NCBI RefSeq assembly: GCF_004570845.1
Contig: NZ_SPQZ01000006.1
Coordinates: 1-64,000, forward strand
DNA length: 64,000 bases
Reading direction: 5' to 3'
DNA from: Orlajensenia leifsoniae
GTDB taxonomy: Bacteria; Actinomycetota; Actinomycetes; Actinomycetales; Microbacteriaceae
The translations under genes were made by a program, and so were the position numbers. Shown piece by piece: positions 1 through 8,789 of this stretch. The number at the start of each line of letters is the position of its first letter. Position 1 is the first letter of the stretch. The notes beneath the pieces were generated by a model. The model did not search any database, had not been told where the DNA came from, and saw only the letters and a program-made list of their open reading frames with translations.

Positions 1-70
1 GAAGCTAAGACTCTCAGCGCCGATGGTACTGCAGGGGAGACCCTGTGGGAGAGTAGGACACCGCCGGACT
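1..70 (+). rRNA. rrf: 5S ribosomal RNA, 3' end (5' part outside window)
   Basis: The first 70 bases match the 3' portion of an actinobacterial 5S rRNA, including the GCGCCGATGGTACTGC block and the GTGGGAGAGTAGGACACCGCC block close to the 3' end. The 5' half lies before the window. It is followed within about 10 bases by a strong terminator, as expected at the end of an rrn operon. The exact 3' end is estimated from the usual 5S end. Confidence 0.9.
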
Positions 71-79
71 TAACTCACG

Positions 80-113
80 AAAAGGCCACCCACACACTGG
101 GTGGCCTTTTCGC
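80..113 (+). terminator. Rho-independent terminator of the rrn operon
   Basis: A 12-bp perfect stem (AAAAGGCCACCC pairing with GGGTGGCCTTTT) around a 7-base loop, with the T-run as part of the 3' arm. It stands just after the 5S rRNA and ahead of the next gene, so it should end rrn transcription. Confidence 0.92.
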
Positions 114-201
114 ATTTAACACAAATTCAACAGCGACCCCGCGATAATGGCGAGGGCGGCGCGACCAGTTCGCGCGCCTTTCGCAAGAGAAGGATTCCCC
201 C

Positions 202-2199
202 GTGAGCGACTACCCACCCAGAGACCGAGCACCGAAGCGCGACGACGATCGGCCGGCACGATCGGGTGGCACCGGAGGAGCCCGCGGGGACGGCGACAAG
301 AAGCCCTGGGAGAAGCGCGACGGAGCGCCTCGCAGTGGCGGCGGTGATCGCAAGCCGTACAACTCGGATCGTCCGCAACGCTCCGGTGCGGCATCCGGAG
401 ACCGTAAGCCGTGGGAGAAGCGCGATGGCGCGCCCAGCGGTGACCGTCGTCCCCCGCGCGATGGCGACCGCAAGCCGTACACCTCCGATCGGAAGCCCTA
501 CAGCTCCGATCGTCCGCAGCGATCGGGTGCGCCCTCGGGCGACCGCAAGCCGTGGGAGAAGCGCGATGGCGCACCGAGCGGTGACCGCCGTCCGCCCCGC
601 GATGGGGACCGCAAGCCGTACAACTCGGACCGGAAGCCCTACAGCTCCGATCGTCCGCAGCGATCGGGCGCGCCCTCGGGCGACCGCAAGCCGTGGGAGA
701 AGCGCGACGGCGCACCGAGCGGTGACCGCCGTCCGCCCCGCGATGGGGACCGCAAGCCGTACAACTCGGAGCGGAAGTCGTACAGCTCGGATCGTCCCCA
801 GCGCAGCGGCGGCCCCTCTGGAGACCGCAAGCCGTGGGAGAAGAACGACGACCGGGGCGGCTCGAAGCCGTGGGAGAAGCGCGACGGTGCGCCCAGCGGC
901 GACAGTCGACCCCCGTGGGTCGGTGACCGCAAGCCCGCGCGTGATGGCGACCGCAAGCCGTACAACTCGGATCGGAAGCCGTACGGCTCCGACCGCCCGC
1001 AGCGCTCCGGCGCGCCCTCCGGCAAGCCGTGGGAGAAGCGCGACGACCGGGGTGGGTCATCCTCGGGCAAGCCGTGGGAGAAGAAGGACGACCGCGCGCC
1101 GAAGAAGCTCTGGACGCGCGACGGCGCTCCGGCCCGGGGCGACCGCGGTGCATTCGAGGCCGAGGTCGAGCTGACTGAGGAGGAGCGGCGCGCTGAAGAG
1201 CTGCGCATGATCCGCCCGCGTCACGACGACCCCTGGGTGCCCGACGGCGTCGAGCCCGACGAGCTCGATCGGGTCGCCCGCAACGAGCTGAAGACCCTCA
1301 CCAAGGAGAACGCGGAGTGGGTGGCCAAGCACCTGGTGATGGCCGTCCGTCTCATCGAGGACGACCCCGAGCTCGCCCACCAGCACGTGATCTCCGCGTC
1401 TCGTCGCGCCGGCCGCATCGCCGTGGTGCGCGAGACGCTCGCGATCACCGCGTACGCCGTGGGCGACTACGCCCTGGCGCTCCGTGAACTGCGCACCTTC
1501 CGCCGCATCTCGGGCAAGAACGACCAGTTGCCGCTGATGGTAGACAGCGAGCGAGGAGTGGGTCGCCCCGACCGGGCCCTCGAGCTCGGGCGATCCGTCG
1601 ACCGGTCGACGCTCGCCCCTGACGTGCAGGTAGCCCTGGCCATCGCCATGTCGGGTGCCCGCCTCGACCTCGGTCAGACCGACGAGGCCCTCGCCGAACT
1701 CGAGATCACGCAGCTCGACCCGAACACGGCCTTCTCCTACAGCCCCGGCCTGTTCGCGGCCTACGCCGACGTGCTCGAGGATCTCGGCCGCAACGAGGAC
1801 TCCGCCGTCTGGCGCGAGCGCTCCGAGCGTGCCGCTGCAGCGATCACGGCACGCGACGGTGGCGACGACGACTACGTCGAGGTGCTCGAGGAGGAACTCG
1901 AATTCGACGACGTGGAAGAGGATGTCGACGGGGAGTACGCCGAGGACCGCGCGGCCGATGCCGATGCCGATGCCGATGCCGATGCCGAGGCCGAGGCGGA
2001 CGCCGACGCCGATGCCGATGCCGAGATTGAGGCCGACGCCGAAGCCGAGGAGGAGGGCGAGGAGCTCGAGGCCGAGCTCGACGCCGACCTCGAGGAGGCC
2101 CTCGAAGCCGACGAGCCCGTCACCGACGAGCCTGTCACCGACGAGGCGGATGCGACCGAGCCCGACGCCATCGTGACCGATGCCGAGACGGAGAAGTAG
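202..2199 (+). CDS. Low-complexity protein: basic 47-residue repeats, helical core, acidic tail
   Basis: A 665-residue protein in three parts. Residues about 15-310 are basic, rich in D, R, K, P, G and S, and built of 47-residue repeats containing RKPWEKRDGAP, RKPYNSDRKPY and SSDRPQRSGAP; the matching DNA repeat is 141 bp (GTGGGAGAA starts near 411, 552, 693 and 834). Residues about 318-545 look helical with TPR-like spacing. From about 556 on the chain is Asp/Glu/Ala-rich, encoded by GATGCC-type hexamers. The GTG start has a purine-rich AGAGAAGGA 9-16 bases upstream. Similar proteins in Microbacteriaceae are, to my recollection, often labelled primosomal or hypothetical; function is unknown. 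Opposite charge at the two ends suggests a nucleic-acid or protein scaffold (inference). Confidence 0.8.
   Translation: MSDYPPRDRAPKRDDDRPARSGGTGGARGDGDKKPWEKRDGAPRSGGGDRKPYNSDRPQRSGAASGDRKPWEKRDGAPSGDRRPPRDGDRKPYTSDRKPYSSDRPQRSGAPSGDRKPWEKRDGAPSGDRRPPRDGDRKPYNSDRKPYSSDRPQRSGAPSGDRKPWEKRDGAPSGDRRPPRDGDRKPYNSERKSYSSDRPQRSGGPSGDRKPWEKNDDRGGSKPWEKRDGAPSGDSRPPWVGDRKPARDGDRKPYNSDRKPYGSDRPQRSGAPSGKPWEKRDDRGGSSSGKPWEKKDDRAPKKLWTRDGAPARGDRGAFEAEVELTEEERRAEELRMIRPRHDDPWVPDGVEPDELDRVARNELKTLTKENAEWVAKHLVMAVRLIEDDPELAHQHVISASRRAGRIAVVRETLAITAYAVGDYALALRELRTFRRISGKNDQLPLMVDSERGVGRPDRALELGRSVDRSTLAPDVQVALAIAMSGARLDLGQTDEALAELEITQLDPNTAFSYSPGLFAAYADVLEDLGRNEDSAVWRERSERAAAAITARDGGDDDYVEVLEEELEFDDVEEDVDGEYAEDRAADADADADADAEAEADADADADAEIEADAEAEEEGEELEAELDADLEEALEADEPVTDEPVTDEADATEPDAIVTDAETEK
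411..881 (+). repeat. 141-bp tandem coding repeats
   Basis: Four in-phase copies of a 141-bp (47-codon) unit can be followed by the GTGGGAGAA word at 411, 552, 693 and 834; the fourth is degenerate, and shorter partial units continue near 870, 1029 and 1074. All are in frame within the low-complexity gene. Spacing that is a multiple of three and protein-level conservation mark them as coding repeats. Confidence 0.85.
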
Positions 2200-2203
2200 C
2201 GGC

Positions 2204-3196
2204 GTGACACCTCTGGATGGTGTCGACGTCGTTCTCGCCGACCTCGATGGCGTCGTGTACGCCGGTCCGCGGGCCATTCCGTTCGCGGTCGAGGCCCTCA
2301 ATGCGGCATCCGCGCATGCCCGCATCGGCTACATCACCAACAACGCCTCGCGCACCGATGCCTCGGTGGCGACCCATCTCTCGGAGCTCGGCCTGAGTGT
2401 CGCGCCGAGCGACGTGGTGACGTCGCCGCAGGCTGCAGTGCGCCTGCTCGCCGGGCTCGTGCCTGCGGCATCCGTGATCCTCGTGATCGGCGGAGACGGC
2501 CTCGTGACCGAGGTCGAGAAGGCCGGCTTCACGGTGACGCGCTCGGCCGAGGACTCCCCCGCCGCAGTCATCCAGGGCTTCGCGCCCGAGCTGGGCTGGA
2601 AGCAGCTCGCCGAGGCGTCGTTCGCCCTGGCGGACTCCGGCGACGGCGGCATCCCGTGGGTGGCGACGAACACCGACTGGACGATCCCGCAGGAGCGCGG
2701 CATCGCACCGGGCAACGGCACGCTCGTGTCTGCTGTGCACACGGCCGTGGGTCGCCTGCCCGTCGTGGCCGGCAAGCCCGAGGTGGCGATCTTCGACGAG
2801 GCTCGATTGCGCTTCGAGGCGAGCGCGCCGCTGTTCATCGGAGACCGGCTCGACACCGACATCCTCGGGGCGAACCGGGCGGGCATGCCGTCGGCTCTCG
2901 TGCTCACCGGCATCGACAAGGCCAAGCAGGTGCTGGCAGCGGTGCTCGACCAGCGGCCGACGTTCATCCTCGATGACCTGCGCCAGCTGAGCGAACCGTA
3001 TCCCGAGTCCGTGGTGACGGATGCCGGAGCCAAGGTGACGGTGGGCAGGGCGGTCGTGCGGTTGAAGGGCGAGAACGTCGAGATCGTGAAGCGCGGCGAC
3101 GCCCCGATCGACCTGCTGCGCGCGGCGTGCGCTCTCATCTGGGGAACCGGCAAGCCGATCTACGCGCTGCGGGTGCCGGAGGAGTTGTACTCCTGA
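2204..3196 (+). CDS. HAD-superfamily subfamily IIA phosphatase (NagD-like)
   Basis: 330 residues. The N-terminus carries the HAD nucleophile motif DLDGVVY with Asp13 and Asp15; ITNNASR about residues 45-51 is motif II, and GDRLDTDILGANRAGM is the metal-binding motif IV, all typical of NagD/AraL-like class IIA sugar or nucleotide phosphatases. GTG at 2204 lies 4 bases past the stop of the upstream gene and puts the protein at the usual family start; a frame opening at 2180 would add 8 residues and overlap the upstream gene. The tight spacing suggests co-transcription. Substrate cannot be read from sequence. Confidence 0.85.
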   Translation: MTPLDGVDVVLADLDGVVYAGPRAIPFAVEALNAASAHARIGYITNNASRTDASVATHLSELGLSVAPSDVVTSPQAAVRLLAGLVPAASVILVIGGDGLVTEVEKAGFTVTRSAEDSPAAVIQGFAPELGWKQLAEASFALADSGDGGIPWVATNTDWTIPQERGIAPGNGTLVSAVHTAVGRLPVVAGKPEVAIFDEARLRFEASAPLFIGDRLDTDILGANRAGMPSALVLTGIDKAKQVLAAVLDQRPTFILDDLRQLSEPYPESVVTDAGAKVTVGRAVVRLKGENVEIVKRGDAPIDLLRAACALIWGTGKPIYALRVPEELYS

Positions 3197-3200
3197 CCGA

Positions 3201-3235
3201 TCGCTGAGGCCCGGACGACGTCCGCGGTCGAAGCG
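3201..3235. repeat. Family B palindromic repeat, single arm (B1)
   Basis: Sequence reading TCGCTGAGGCCCGGACG then GCGGTCGAAGCG, which is one arm of the repeat seen as full palindromes at 27300-27405 and 57273-57372. It lies right after the HAD gene stop and contains no open frame. Confidence 0.7.
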
Positions 3236-3283
3236 TGGCGGCGGTGTCCGTAGGCTGGATGTTTCGACCGATGGGAGGCATCC

Positions 3284-4567
3284 GTGCTCGACGGATTCGA
3301 ATGGCACTCGTGGCTGGGCTTCGGCGTGGCCGTCGTGATCGCGGCGATCGCCGCCCTGGTGATCTCGGCGATAGCGCGGCAGATCGCCCGCGCCGTCGGC
3401 CGGCACAAGGAATGGCCGCGCATCCTGCTGAAGCGCGCGCGCTGGCCGTTCCGCCTGCTGCTCTTCATCGCCGGTCTCTGGATCGTGCTCGTCGCCACCC
3501 TCGACGAGAGCGAGGTGCGCGCGGGCTTCGAGCACCTCCTGCTCATCGCCATGATCGTGGTCGGCTCGTGGTTCGTGTGCGAACTCGCCCTGTTCGGCAT
3601 GGATCTCAGCACCGCGCGCTACCGCATCGACGTGGCGGACAACAAGGTCGCCCGCCGGGTGCGCACGCAGATCGCCATCCTGCGACGCCTGGTCGTCGTG
3701 ATCGCCGTGGTCGTCGCCATCGGCGGCGTGCTGCTGAGCTTCCCCGAGGTGCGTCTCGTCGGAGCGAGCGTGCTCGCGTCGGCCGGTCTGTTGAGCGTCG
3801 TGGCCGGTCTTGCCGCGCAGTCGACTCTCGCGAACCTGTTCGCCGGCATCCAGCTCGCCTTCAGTGAGGCGATCCGCGTCGACGACGTGGTGGTCGTCGA
3901 GGGCGAGTGGGGCAAGATCGGCGAGATCACCCTGAGCTATGTCGTGGTGAACCTCTGGGACGAGCGCAACCTCGTGCTGCCGTGCACCTACTTCACCACG
4001 CAGCCGTTCCAGAACTGGACGCGCGAGGGCAGCGCCCTGCTCGGCTCGGTCGAACTCGACCTGGACTGGCGCATAGCCCCCTCCCTCATGCGCGAGCAGC
4101 TCGCCGCGTCGCTCGAGCGCACCGAGCTCTGGGATCAGCGTGCCTCGGTGCTGCAGGTGACCGATGCCGTCGGCGGCTTCGTGCGCGTGCGCATCCTCGT
4201 GACGGCGGCCGACGCCCCCACCCTCTTCGACCTGCGCTGCTATGTGCGCGAGGAGATGGTGACGTGGGTTCAGACGCAGCACCCGACATCGATCCCGCAC
4301 CAGCGGGTGCTGGTCGATCCCGTCGCCGTCGACGCGACACCGGATGCCGCATCCGCTCGCCCCGAGAAGAAGTCGTCGCGCAAGCACGAGCCGGAGCCCG
4401 AGCCGTTCGTCGACGTGCCGTCTCCGCACACGGGCGAGCAGTCGAACCTCTTCTCCGGCTCCCCCGAGGCTGAGGAACGCGCCAGCATGTTCACCTCGGC
4501 CATCCCCATCCAGACCGGTGCCAGCGACCAGGAGGTCGAGGAGACCCTCGACCGCGACGGCGCCTGA
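3284..4567 (+). CDS. MscS-family mechanosensitive ion channel
   Basis: 427 residues. Hydrophobic segments at about 7-30, 50-69, 82-105 and 129-150 are followed by the pore helix and MscS core from about 160, with the Gly/Ala-rich ASAGLLSVVAGLAAQ stretch, LFAGIQLAFSEAIRVDD, and the beta-domain GEWGKIGEITLSYVVV. The C-terminal 75 residues are hydrophilic and variable. Expected role is a tension-gated channel releasing solutes on hypo-osmotic shock. GTG at 3284 is preceded by GGGAGG 6 bases upstream, which fixes the start. It converges on the acyl-CoA ligase gene with a 24-base gap. Confidence 0.92.
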   Translation: MLDGFEWHSWLGFGVAVVIAAIAALVISAIARQIARAVGRHKEWPRILLKRARWPFRLLLFIAGLWIVLVATLDESEVRAGFEHLLLIAMIVVGSWFVCELALFGMDLSTARYRIDVADNKVARRVRTQIAILRRLVVVIAVVVAIGGVLLSFPEVRLVGASVLASAGLLSVVAGLAAQSTLANLFAGIQLAFSEAIRVDDVVVVEGEWGKIGEITLSYVVVNLWDERNLVLPCTYFTTQPFQNWTREGSALLGSVELDLDWRIAPSLMREQLAASLERTELWDQRASVLQVTDAVGGFVRVRILVTAADAPTLFDLRCYVREEMVTWVQTQHPTSIPHQRVLVDPVAVDATPDAASARPEKKSSRKHEPEPEPFVDVPSPHTGEQSNLFSGSPEAEERASMFTSAIPIQTGASDQEVEETLDRDGA

Positions 4568-4591
4568 TCGCTCGTCGCGGTCGGCGGGTCG

Positions 4592-6193
4592 TCAGCTCTT
4601 CGAGGTGCGGGCGCGCAGGTCCTTGCGCAGGATCTTGCCGGCGCTCGACTTCGGAATGACGTCGATGAACTCCACCCGGCGCACCTTCTCGTAGGGCGCG
4701 ACGTGAGATGCGACGTGCTCCATGACACCGGCCTCGTCGAGGTCGGCATCGGACTGCAATACGACGAAGGCCTTCGGGATCTCCTGGCCGTCGTCGTCGA
4801 GCACGCCGATGACGGCGGCGTCGGCGATGGCGGGGTGCCCGAGCAGGACGGCCTCGAGAACCGCCGGCGCCACCTGGTAGCCCTTGTACTTGATGAGCTC
4901 CTTCAGCCGATCGACGATGTAGTACACGCCCTCGGCCGTGACGGTGGCGATGTCTCCGGTGTGCAGCCAGCCGTCGCCGTCGAGGGTGCGGCCCGTGGCA
5001 TCGTCGTTGTTGAGGTATCCGAGCATGACCTGCGGTCCGCGAACGAGCAGTTCGCCTGAGGCGCTCTGACCGTCGGCCGGCACGTCGACGTCGGCGCCGC
5101 TCTCGACGTCGATGATGCGGGCCTCGGTGTTGGGCAGCAGGATGCCGATGCTCGAGCGGTCGATCTCGTGGTGCTCGACCGGGATGGAGTGGGACACAGG
5201 GCTGAGCTCGGTCATGCCGTAGCCCTGGCAGACGATGCAGTCGAGGCGCTCGGCGACGAGGGCGGCGAGAGAGCCGTCGAGCGGGGCAGCCCCCGAGAAC
5301 ACGACCTCGACGCTCGAGAGATCGAACTGGTCGACCAGCGGATGCTTCGCCAGGGCCACGGCGATCGGCGGGGCGATGAAGATCCAGGTGACCTTGGCTT
5401 CGGAGACGATGCGCAGGAACTCGGGCAGGTCGAACTTGGGCATCGTGACGAGGGTGGCGCGCTCGCGGAGGGCGAAGTTGAGCAGCACGGTCATGCCGTA
5501 GATGTGGAAGAACGGCAGCACGGCGAGCACCCTGTCGCCGGCGCCCAGGCCCCTGTCGCCGAGGCCGATGGAGCCGCTGGACTGCGCGATGTTCGCGATG
5601 AGGTTGCGGTGGCTGAGCATGACGCCCTTGGGGCGCCCGGTGGTGCCCGAGGAGTAGGGGAGCACCGCGACGTGCGTCGCCGGGTCGAAGCTCACCTCCG
5701 GTGCCTGCTTCCCCTCGCCGAGGAGATCGCGCAGCGAGGGGTGGCCCTCGGCGCCGTCGAGGACGATGAGGTGATCGGCCGGGATTCCGGTGGCCTCGGC
5801 TGCGGCCTCGGCCTGGGGAAGCATGGGCGAGATGGTGAAGAGCCACTGGGCTCCGGCATCCGTCAGCTGGTTCGTGATCTCGCCCGGGGTGTAGAGCGAG
5901 TTGATCGTGGTGGCCGTGGCCCCGGCGCGCAGCACTCCGTGGAACACCGTGGCGAACGCGGGGATGTTGGGGCAGAGGATGCCGACGACGTCACCGACGC
6001 CGACCCCGCGGGCGGCGAGGGCTCCGGCGAGCAGGGAGATCTGCCCGACCAGCTGGCGGTAGGAGGTCTCGGCTCCGGAGGTGCCGTCGACGAGGGCGAT
6101 CTCGTCGAGGTCGGCGGCCCCGAGCCCACCGAACAGGTACTCGAAGATGGACGTGTCGGGAATCTCGACGGGCGGATGGGTGCTCAGTGCCAT
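4592..6193 (-). CDS. Class I adenylate-forming acyl-CoA / 4-coumarate-CoA ligase-like enzyme
   Basis: 533 residues. It has the AMP-binding P-loop SSGTTGRPKGVM, the GYGMTELSPV A5 motif, LHTGDIATV, the hinge KELIKYKGYQVAP, and near the C-terminus PKSSAGKILRKDL with the catalytic lysine. These place it with 4-coumarate-CoA ligase-like acid:CoA ligases that make acyl- or aryl-CoA via an acyl-adenylate. ATG at 6193 follows GGAGATCCC; an earlier in-frame ATG at 6235 lacks a comparable site. Substrate is open: the pca operon nearby suggests aromatic acids, but fatty acids are equally possible. Confidence 0.9.
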   Translation of the reverse strand: MALSTHPPVEIPDTSIFEYLFGGLGAADLDEIALVDGTSGAETSYRQLVGQISLLAGALAARGVGVGDVVGILCPNIPAFATVFHGVLRAGATATTINSLYTPGEITNQLTDAGAQWLFTISPMLPQAEAAAEATGIPADHLIVLDGAEGHPSLRDLLGEGKQAPEVSFDPATHVAVLPYSSGTTGRPKGVMLSHRNLIANIAQSSGSIGLGDRGLGAGDRVLAVLPFFHIYGMTVLLNFALRERATLVTMPKFDLPEFLRIVSEAKVTWIFIAPPIAVALAKHPLVDQFDLSSVEVVFSGAAPLDGSLAALVAERLDCIVCQGYGMTELSPVSHSIPVEHHEIDRSSIGILLPNTEARIIDVESGADVDVPADGQSASGELLVRGPQVMLGYLNNDDATGRTLDGDGWLHTGDIATVTAEGVYYIVDRLKELIKYKGYQVAPAVLEAVLLGHPAIADAAVIGVLDDDGQEIPKAFVVLQSDADLDEAGVMEHVASHVAPYEKVRRVEFIDVIPKSSAGKILRKDLRARTSKS

Positions 6194-6326
6194 GGGATCT
6201 CCAGTGATCGACGTTGATCGGGAACTCGCGTGCACTCATCTTAGACACGGATGCGCTACAGACCGACCGTTCGGAATCCTGGTCTCGCGCACCGATGCGG
6301 CCGCCATGCCGCGGCGCAGACGACGA

Positions 6327-6370
6327 AGCGATCGGTCGCCTTCCTCCGTGCGGAGAAGCGACCGATCGCT
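6327..6370. terminator. Long hairpin, likely terminator of the DUF6325-SHOCT operon
   Basis: AGCGATCGGTCGC (6327-6339) pairs with GCGACCGATCGCT (6358-6370), and the inner CTCCG/CGGAG extends the stem with small bulges. It lies between the stop of the SHOCT gene at 6416 and the start of the acyl-CoA ligase gene, both on the minus strand. There is no clear U-run, so it may act as a less efficient or Rho-assisted terminator. Confidence 0.55.
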
Positions 6371-6415
6371 CCGTGATGCTTCGATTCAGAGACCGTCGAC
6401 GACGGATGCCGCCGA

Positions 6416-6748
6416 TCAGATTCCGAGCAGCTTGGCCTTCGCCGCCGAGAACTCGGCGTCGCTGATCACGCCCGCGGTCTTGAGCGTCGCGAGCTTCTCG
6501 ATCTGCGCCGTCAGGTCGTCGGCCGCAGGAGCCGCCGCAGGAGCGGGGGCTGCCGCGTACTGGGGCTGCTGCGCCGCGTACTCGGCCTGCTGTTGTTGCT
6601 GCTGGTAGGCGTCGGCATCCGCGGACTGCTGCGCACGGTTCGCCTGGCGGCGCTGCACGTTGCCGGAGACGGCGGTGGCTGTTCCCGCGACGACCGCGGT
6701 TCGTGCCGCCATGCCGATCAGTCCGGGGCGTCCCATTCTTCCTCGCAT
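6416..6748 (-). CDS. SHOCT-domain small protein (copy 1)
   Basis: 110 residues. A basic, weakly hydrophobic N-terminus (GRPGLIGMAARTAVVAGTA) is followed by a Gln/Ala/Pro-rich linker and a C-terminal SHOCT helix pair ending EFSAAKAKLLGI. SHOCT is a short C-terminal domain found on many small or membrane-linked proteins, thought to mediate oligomerisation. It is clearly paralogous to the gene at 9396-9743, sharing GRPGLIG and EFSxAKAKLL. It lies 24 bases downstream of a DUF6325 gene, forming a two-gene cassette that is repeated in mirror orientation on the other side of purQS. Confidence 0.85.
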   Translation of the reverse strand: MRGRMGRPGLIGMAARTAVVAGTATAVSGNVQRRQANRAQQSADADAYQQQQQQAEYAAQQPQYAAAPAPAAAPAADDLTAQIEKLATLKTAGVISDAEFSAAKAKLLGI

Positions 6749-6772
6749 GTGCTTACTCCTTCGTAGTACTGG

Positions 6773-7201
6773 TCAGTCGATCTCGGGGACGGTCGCGACG
6801 AGCTCGTCGACCACGGGGCCGGGGATGCGCACGGTGTCGAGCAGCACTCCGCCGGCCGCGGCGATGGTGTCGCGCAGCGGCTTCACCCAGGTGTGTTCGA
6901 AGACCAGGATGGCTGCCGAGGTACCGGGGTCGAGCTCGGAGACGAGCTCTTCGGCGTCCTCGTCGGACACCAGCCCGTCGACGCGGTCGAGCAGGGCGGC
7001 CAGGGCCGCAGCATCCTCGTCTCCGCCGGACTCGGAGAGTTCGGCGAGAGTCACCGATCCGTCCAGGTCCTTCGAGGCGACCAGGCCGTCGACGATGGTG
7101 ACGACTCCCGACTCGACCAGCTTGTTCAGTTCGGGGAGGATCTTCCCCGTGAGAGGTTCTGTGAACCCGATGACCACGATCTCGACAGGCCCTGACGCCA
7201 T
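6773..7201 (-). CDS. DUF6325 family protein (copy 1)
   Basis: 142 residues beginning MASGPVEIVVIGF. The pattern GPVEIxVIxF, then LPELNKLVESGVVTIVDGLV, a DxxGSVTL segment, a run of Asp/Glu residues and a C-terminal AILVFEHTW matches what I know of the DUF6325 family, small cytosolic proteins of unknown function in actinobacteria. Start ATG at 7201 has AAAGGG upstream; the frame stays open to 7258 without a ribosome-binding site. Paralogue of the gene at 8939-9343. Both copies precede a SHOCT gene, pointing to a joint role. Confidence 0.8.
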   Translation of the reverse strand: MASGPVEIVVIGFTEPLTGKILPELNKLVESGVVTIVDGLVASKDLDGSVTLAELSESGGDEDAAALAALLDRVDGLVSDEDAEELVSELDPGTSAAILVFEHTWVKPLRDTIAAAGGVLLDTVRIPGPVVDELVATVPEID

Positions 7202-7294
7202 GAGGATGCCCTTTCGTTGATACCCATGGTCAGCGTATTGAGGGCCGATGGGTAACACAAGGATCGCTTTGGACGGCGAGCAACCGCCGGTGGA

Positions 7295-7825
7295 TCAGTC
7301 GCGACCGCCGGGGGGACCGATCAGGAGTAGGGCGCCGAAGACGAGCGCAACAGCGACGACGGCCAGAACCGCCACAAGCACCGGCCGTGCGAGGCCCCAT
7401 CTGAGAAGGCGGTTCGCGACGCTTCCGTCCGACGGGTGGCCGTCGGTCTCGCGTCGCCAGGGGCCGTGGAGGCGACCGGTCCGATCCGCCCACAGGTCGA
7501 ACGGGATGGTCGCGTAGGGCACGACGGCGCTGGCGATGCCCGCGGCCGCGACGCCGAGAGACCAGCGCTGGTTCACGGCGACGAGCACGACGCTCGCCGC
7601 GTAGGCGATGAACACGAAGCCGTGCAGTCCGCCGCCGAGGCTGACGCCCCACTCGCCCGCGTCGAAGACGTACTTCTGCAGCATCCCGGCGATCAGGAGC
7701 GTCCACGTGATCGCCTCGGCTATGGCGACGACACGGAAGTAGCGCTTCGGAGTCGCCGCGAAGGCGCGACCCGCTGCCGGCGCAGGCATCGAGACCGGGC
7801 CCGGTGAGCCCGTGGCATCCGTCAT
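7295..7825 (-). CDS. DUF3817 family membrane protein
   Basis: 176 residues. After a 25-residue polar leader come RYFRVVAIAEAITWTLLI, a GGGLHGFVFIAYAASVVLV helix, and IASAVVPYATIPFDLWAD, which together are diagnostic of DUF3817 integral membrane proteins; a last helix (VLVAVLAVVAVALVFGALLLI) ends the chain. Four membrane segments are likely. ATG at 7825 starts 2 bases after the purQ stop, so it is translated with purSQ as the last gene of that operon. Molecular role unknown. Confidence 0.85.
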   Translation of the reverse strand: MTDATGSPGPVSMPAPAAGRAFAATPKRYFRVVAIAEAITWTLLIAGMLQKYVFDAGEWGVSLGGGLHGFVFIAYAASVVLVAVNQRWSLGVAAAGIASAVVPYATIPFDLWADRTGRLHGPWRRETDGHPSDGSVANRLLRWGLARPVLVAVLAVVAVALVFGALLLIGPPGGRD

Positions 7826-7827
7826 TC

Positions 7828-8532
7828 TCAGACTGAGGCCAGCGTGCGCTCGATGACGCTGGTGAAGAAGGCGAGTCCGTCGACACCGGAGCGCATGGCG
7901 ACGTCGGTGTCGGGGCCGAAGCCGGGCTCGACGGCGTGCTCGGGGTGCGGCATGAGGCCGACCACGTTGCCGCGCTCGTTGGAGATGCCGGCGATGTCGC
8001 GGAGCGAGCCGTTGGGGTTGACGTCGACGTAGCGGAAGACCACGCGGCCCTCGCCCTCGAGGCGGTCGAGCGTCTCGTCGGAGGCGATGAAGCCGCCCTC
8101 GCCGTTCTTCAGCGGGATGGTGATGTTCTCGCCGGCCTCGAAGTCGCGGGTCCAGGAGGTGTCGGTGTTCTCGACGCGCAGCACCTGGTCGCGGCAGATG
8201 AAGGAGCCGTGGTCGTTGCGGATGAGACCGCCCTCGAGCAGGTGCGCCTCGGTGAGCATCTGGAAGCCGTTGCAGATGCCGAGCACGGGCATGCCGGAGT
8301 TCGCGGCGGCGACGACCTCGGTCATGATCGGCGACAGGCTCGCGATGGCGCCGCAGCGCAGGTAGTCGCCGTAGCTGAACCCGCCGGGCAGGATGAGGGC
8401 GTCGACGCCCTCGAGGTCGTGAGAGCCGTGCCACAGGGCGACGGGCTCGGCTCCGGCGATGCGCACGGCGCGCTGAGCGTCGCGGTCGTCGAGGGATCCC
8501 GGGAAGGTGATGACTCCGACGCGGGTGGCCAT
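7828..8532 (-). CDS. purQ: Phosphoribosylformylglycinamidine synthase subunit I (glutaminase)
   Basis: 234 residues, the glutamine amidotransferase component of FGAM synthase (FGAR to FGAM, de novo purine step 4). The class I nucleophile Cys87 lies in GICNGFQM, and the His/Glu pair lies in MPHPEHAVE near the C-terminus. [11 protein letters not shown] about residues 49-59 is the oxyanion strand. Its ATG overlaps the purS stop (TGATG), a translational coupling junction. The large partner purL is not in this window, although purS-purQ-purL is a usual order. Confidence 0.96.
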   Translation of the reverse strand: MATRVGVITFPGSLDDRDAQRAVRIAGAEPVALWHGSHDLEGVDALILPGGFSYGDYLRCGAIASLSPIMTEVVAAANSGMPVLGICNGFQMLTEAHLLEGGLIRNDHGSFICRDQVLRVENTDTSWTRDFEAGENITIPLKNGEGGFIASDETLDRLEGEGRVVFRYVDVNPNGSLRDIAGISNERGNVVGLMPHPEHAVEPGFGPDTDVAMRSGVDGLAFFTSVIERTLASV

Positions 8533-8789
8533 CAGACGGCTGCCTCGACCACGTGGATGCCGACGACGTCCTCGATGACCGAGTTCGAGAGGATCTCCTC
8601 GGCCACGGTGCGGACCTCGGCGAGGACCGCGTCGTCGACGGGGCCGTCGACCACGATCTCGAAACGCTTGCCGATGCGCACCGACGCGAAGGTGCTGGTG
8701 CCGAGCCGGGCGAGGGCGCCGGCGACGGCCTTGCCCTGTGGGTCGAGCAGTTCGGCCTTGGGCATGGTCTCGACGATGATCGTGGTCAC
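8532..8789 (-). CDS. purS: Phosphoribosylformylglycinamidine synthase subunit PurS
   Basis: 85 residues, the small dimeric bridge between PurQ and PurL in the three-part FGAM synthase. Seen: [20 protein letters not shown] and [13 protein letters not shown], all typical PurS segments. The GTG start at 8789 is preceded by GGAGCC. It is the first gene of a purS-purQ-DUF3817 operon and faces a divergent DUF6325 gene across a 149-base gap that should hold both promoters. Confidence 0.95.
   Translation of the reverse strand: MTTIIVETMPKAELLDPQGKAVAGALARLGTSTFASVRIGKRFEIVVDGPVDDAVLAEVRTVAEEILSNSVIEDVVGIHVVEAAV

Noticed and set aside
411-1100. Regular 141-bp repeats considered as a CRISPR array
   Set aside because: The repeats are in frame, have no unique spacers between short identical repeats, no cas genes are near, and they encode a conserved peptide.
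1057-2325. Minus-strand open frame with Gly/Ile/Val repeats opposite the acidic tail
   Set aside because: Its GIGIGIG-type repeats are only the complement of the GATGCC hexamers encoding the acidic tail on the plus strand.
3201-3235. Single-arm family B repeat as a Rho-independent terminator
   Set aside because: It lacks a partner arm and a T-run here, and full copies occur in places where a terminator is not needed, so repeat is the better label.
2135-4429. Open frame of about 760 codons on the minus strand across the HAD and MscS genes
   Set aside because: Composition is dominated by Arg, His, Asp and Gly as in other antisense shadows here, it covers two clear plus-strand genes, and it shows no family motif.
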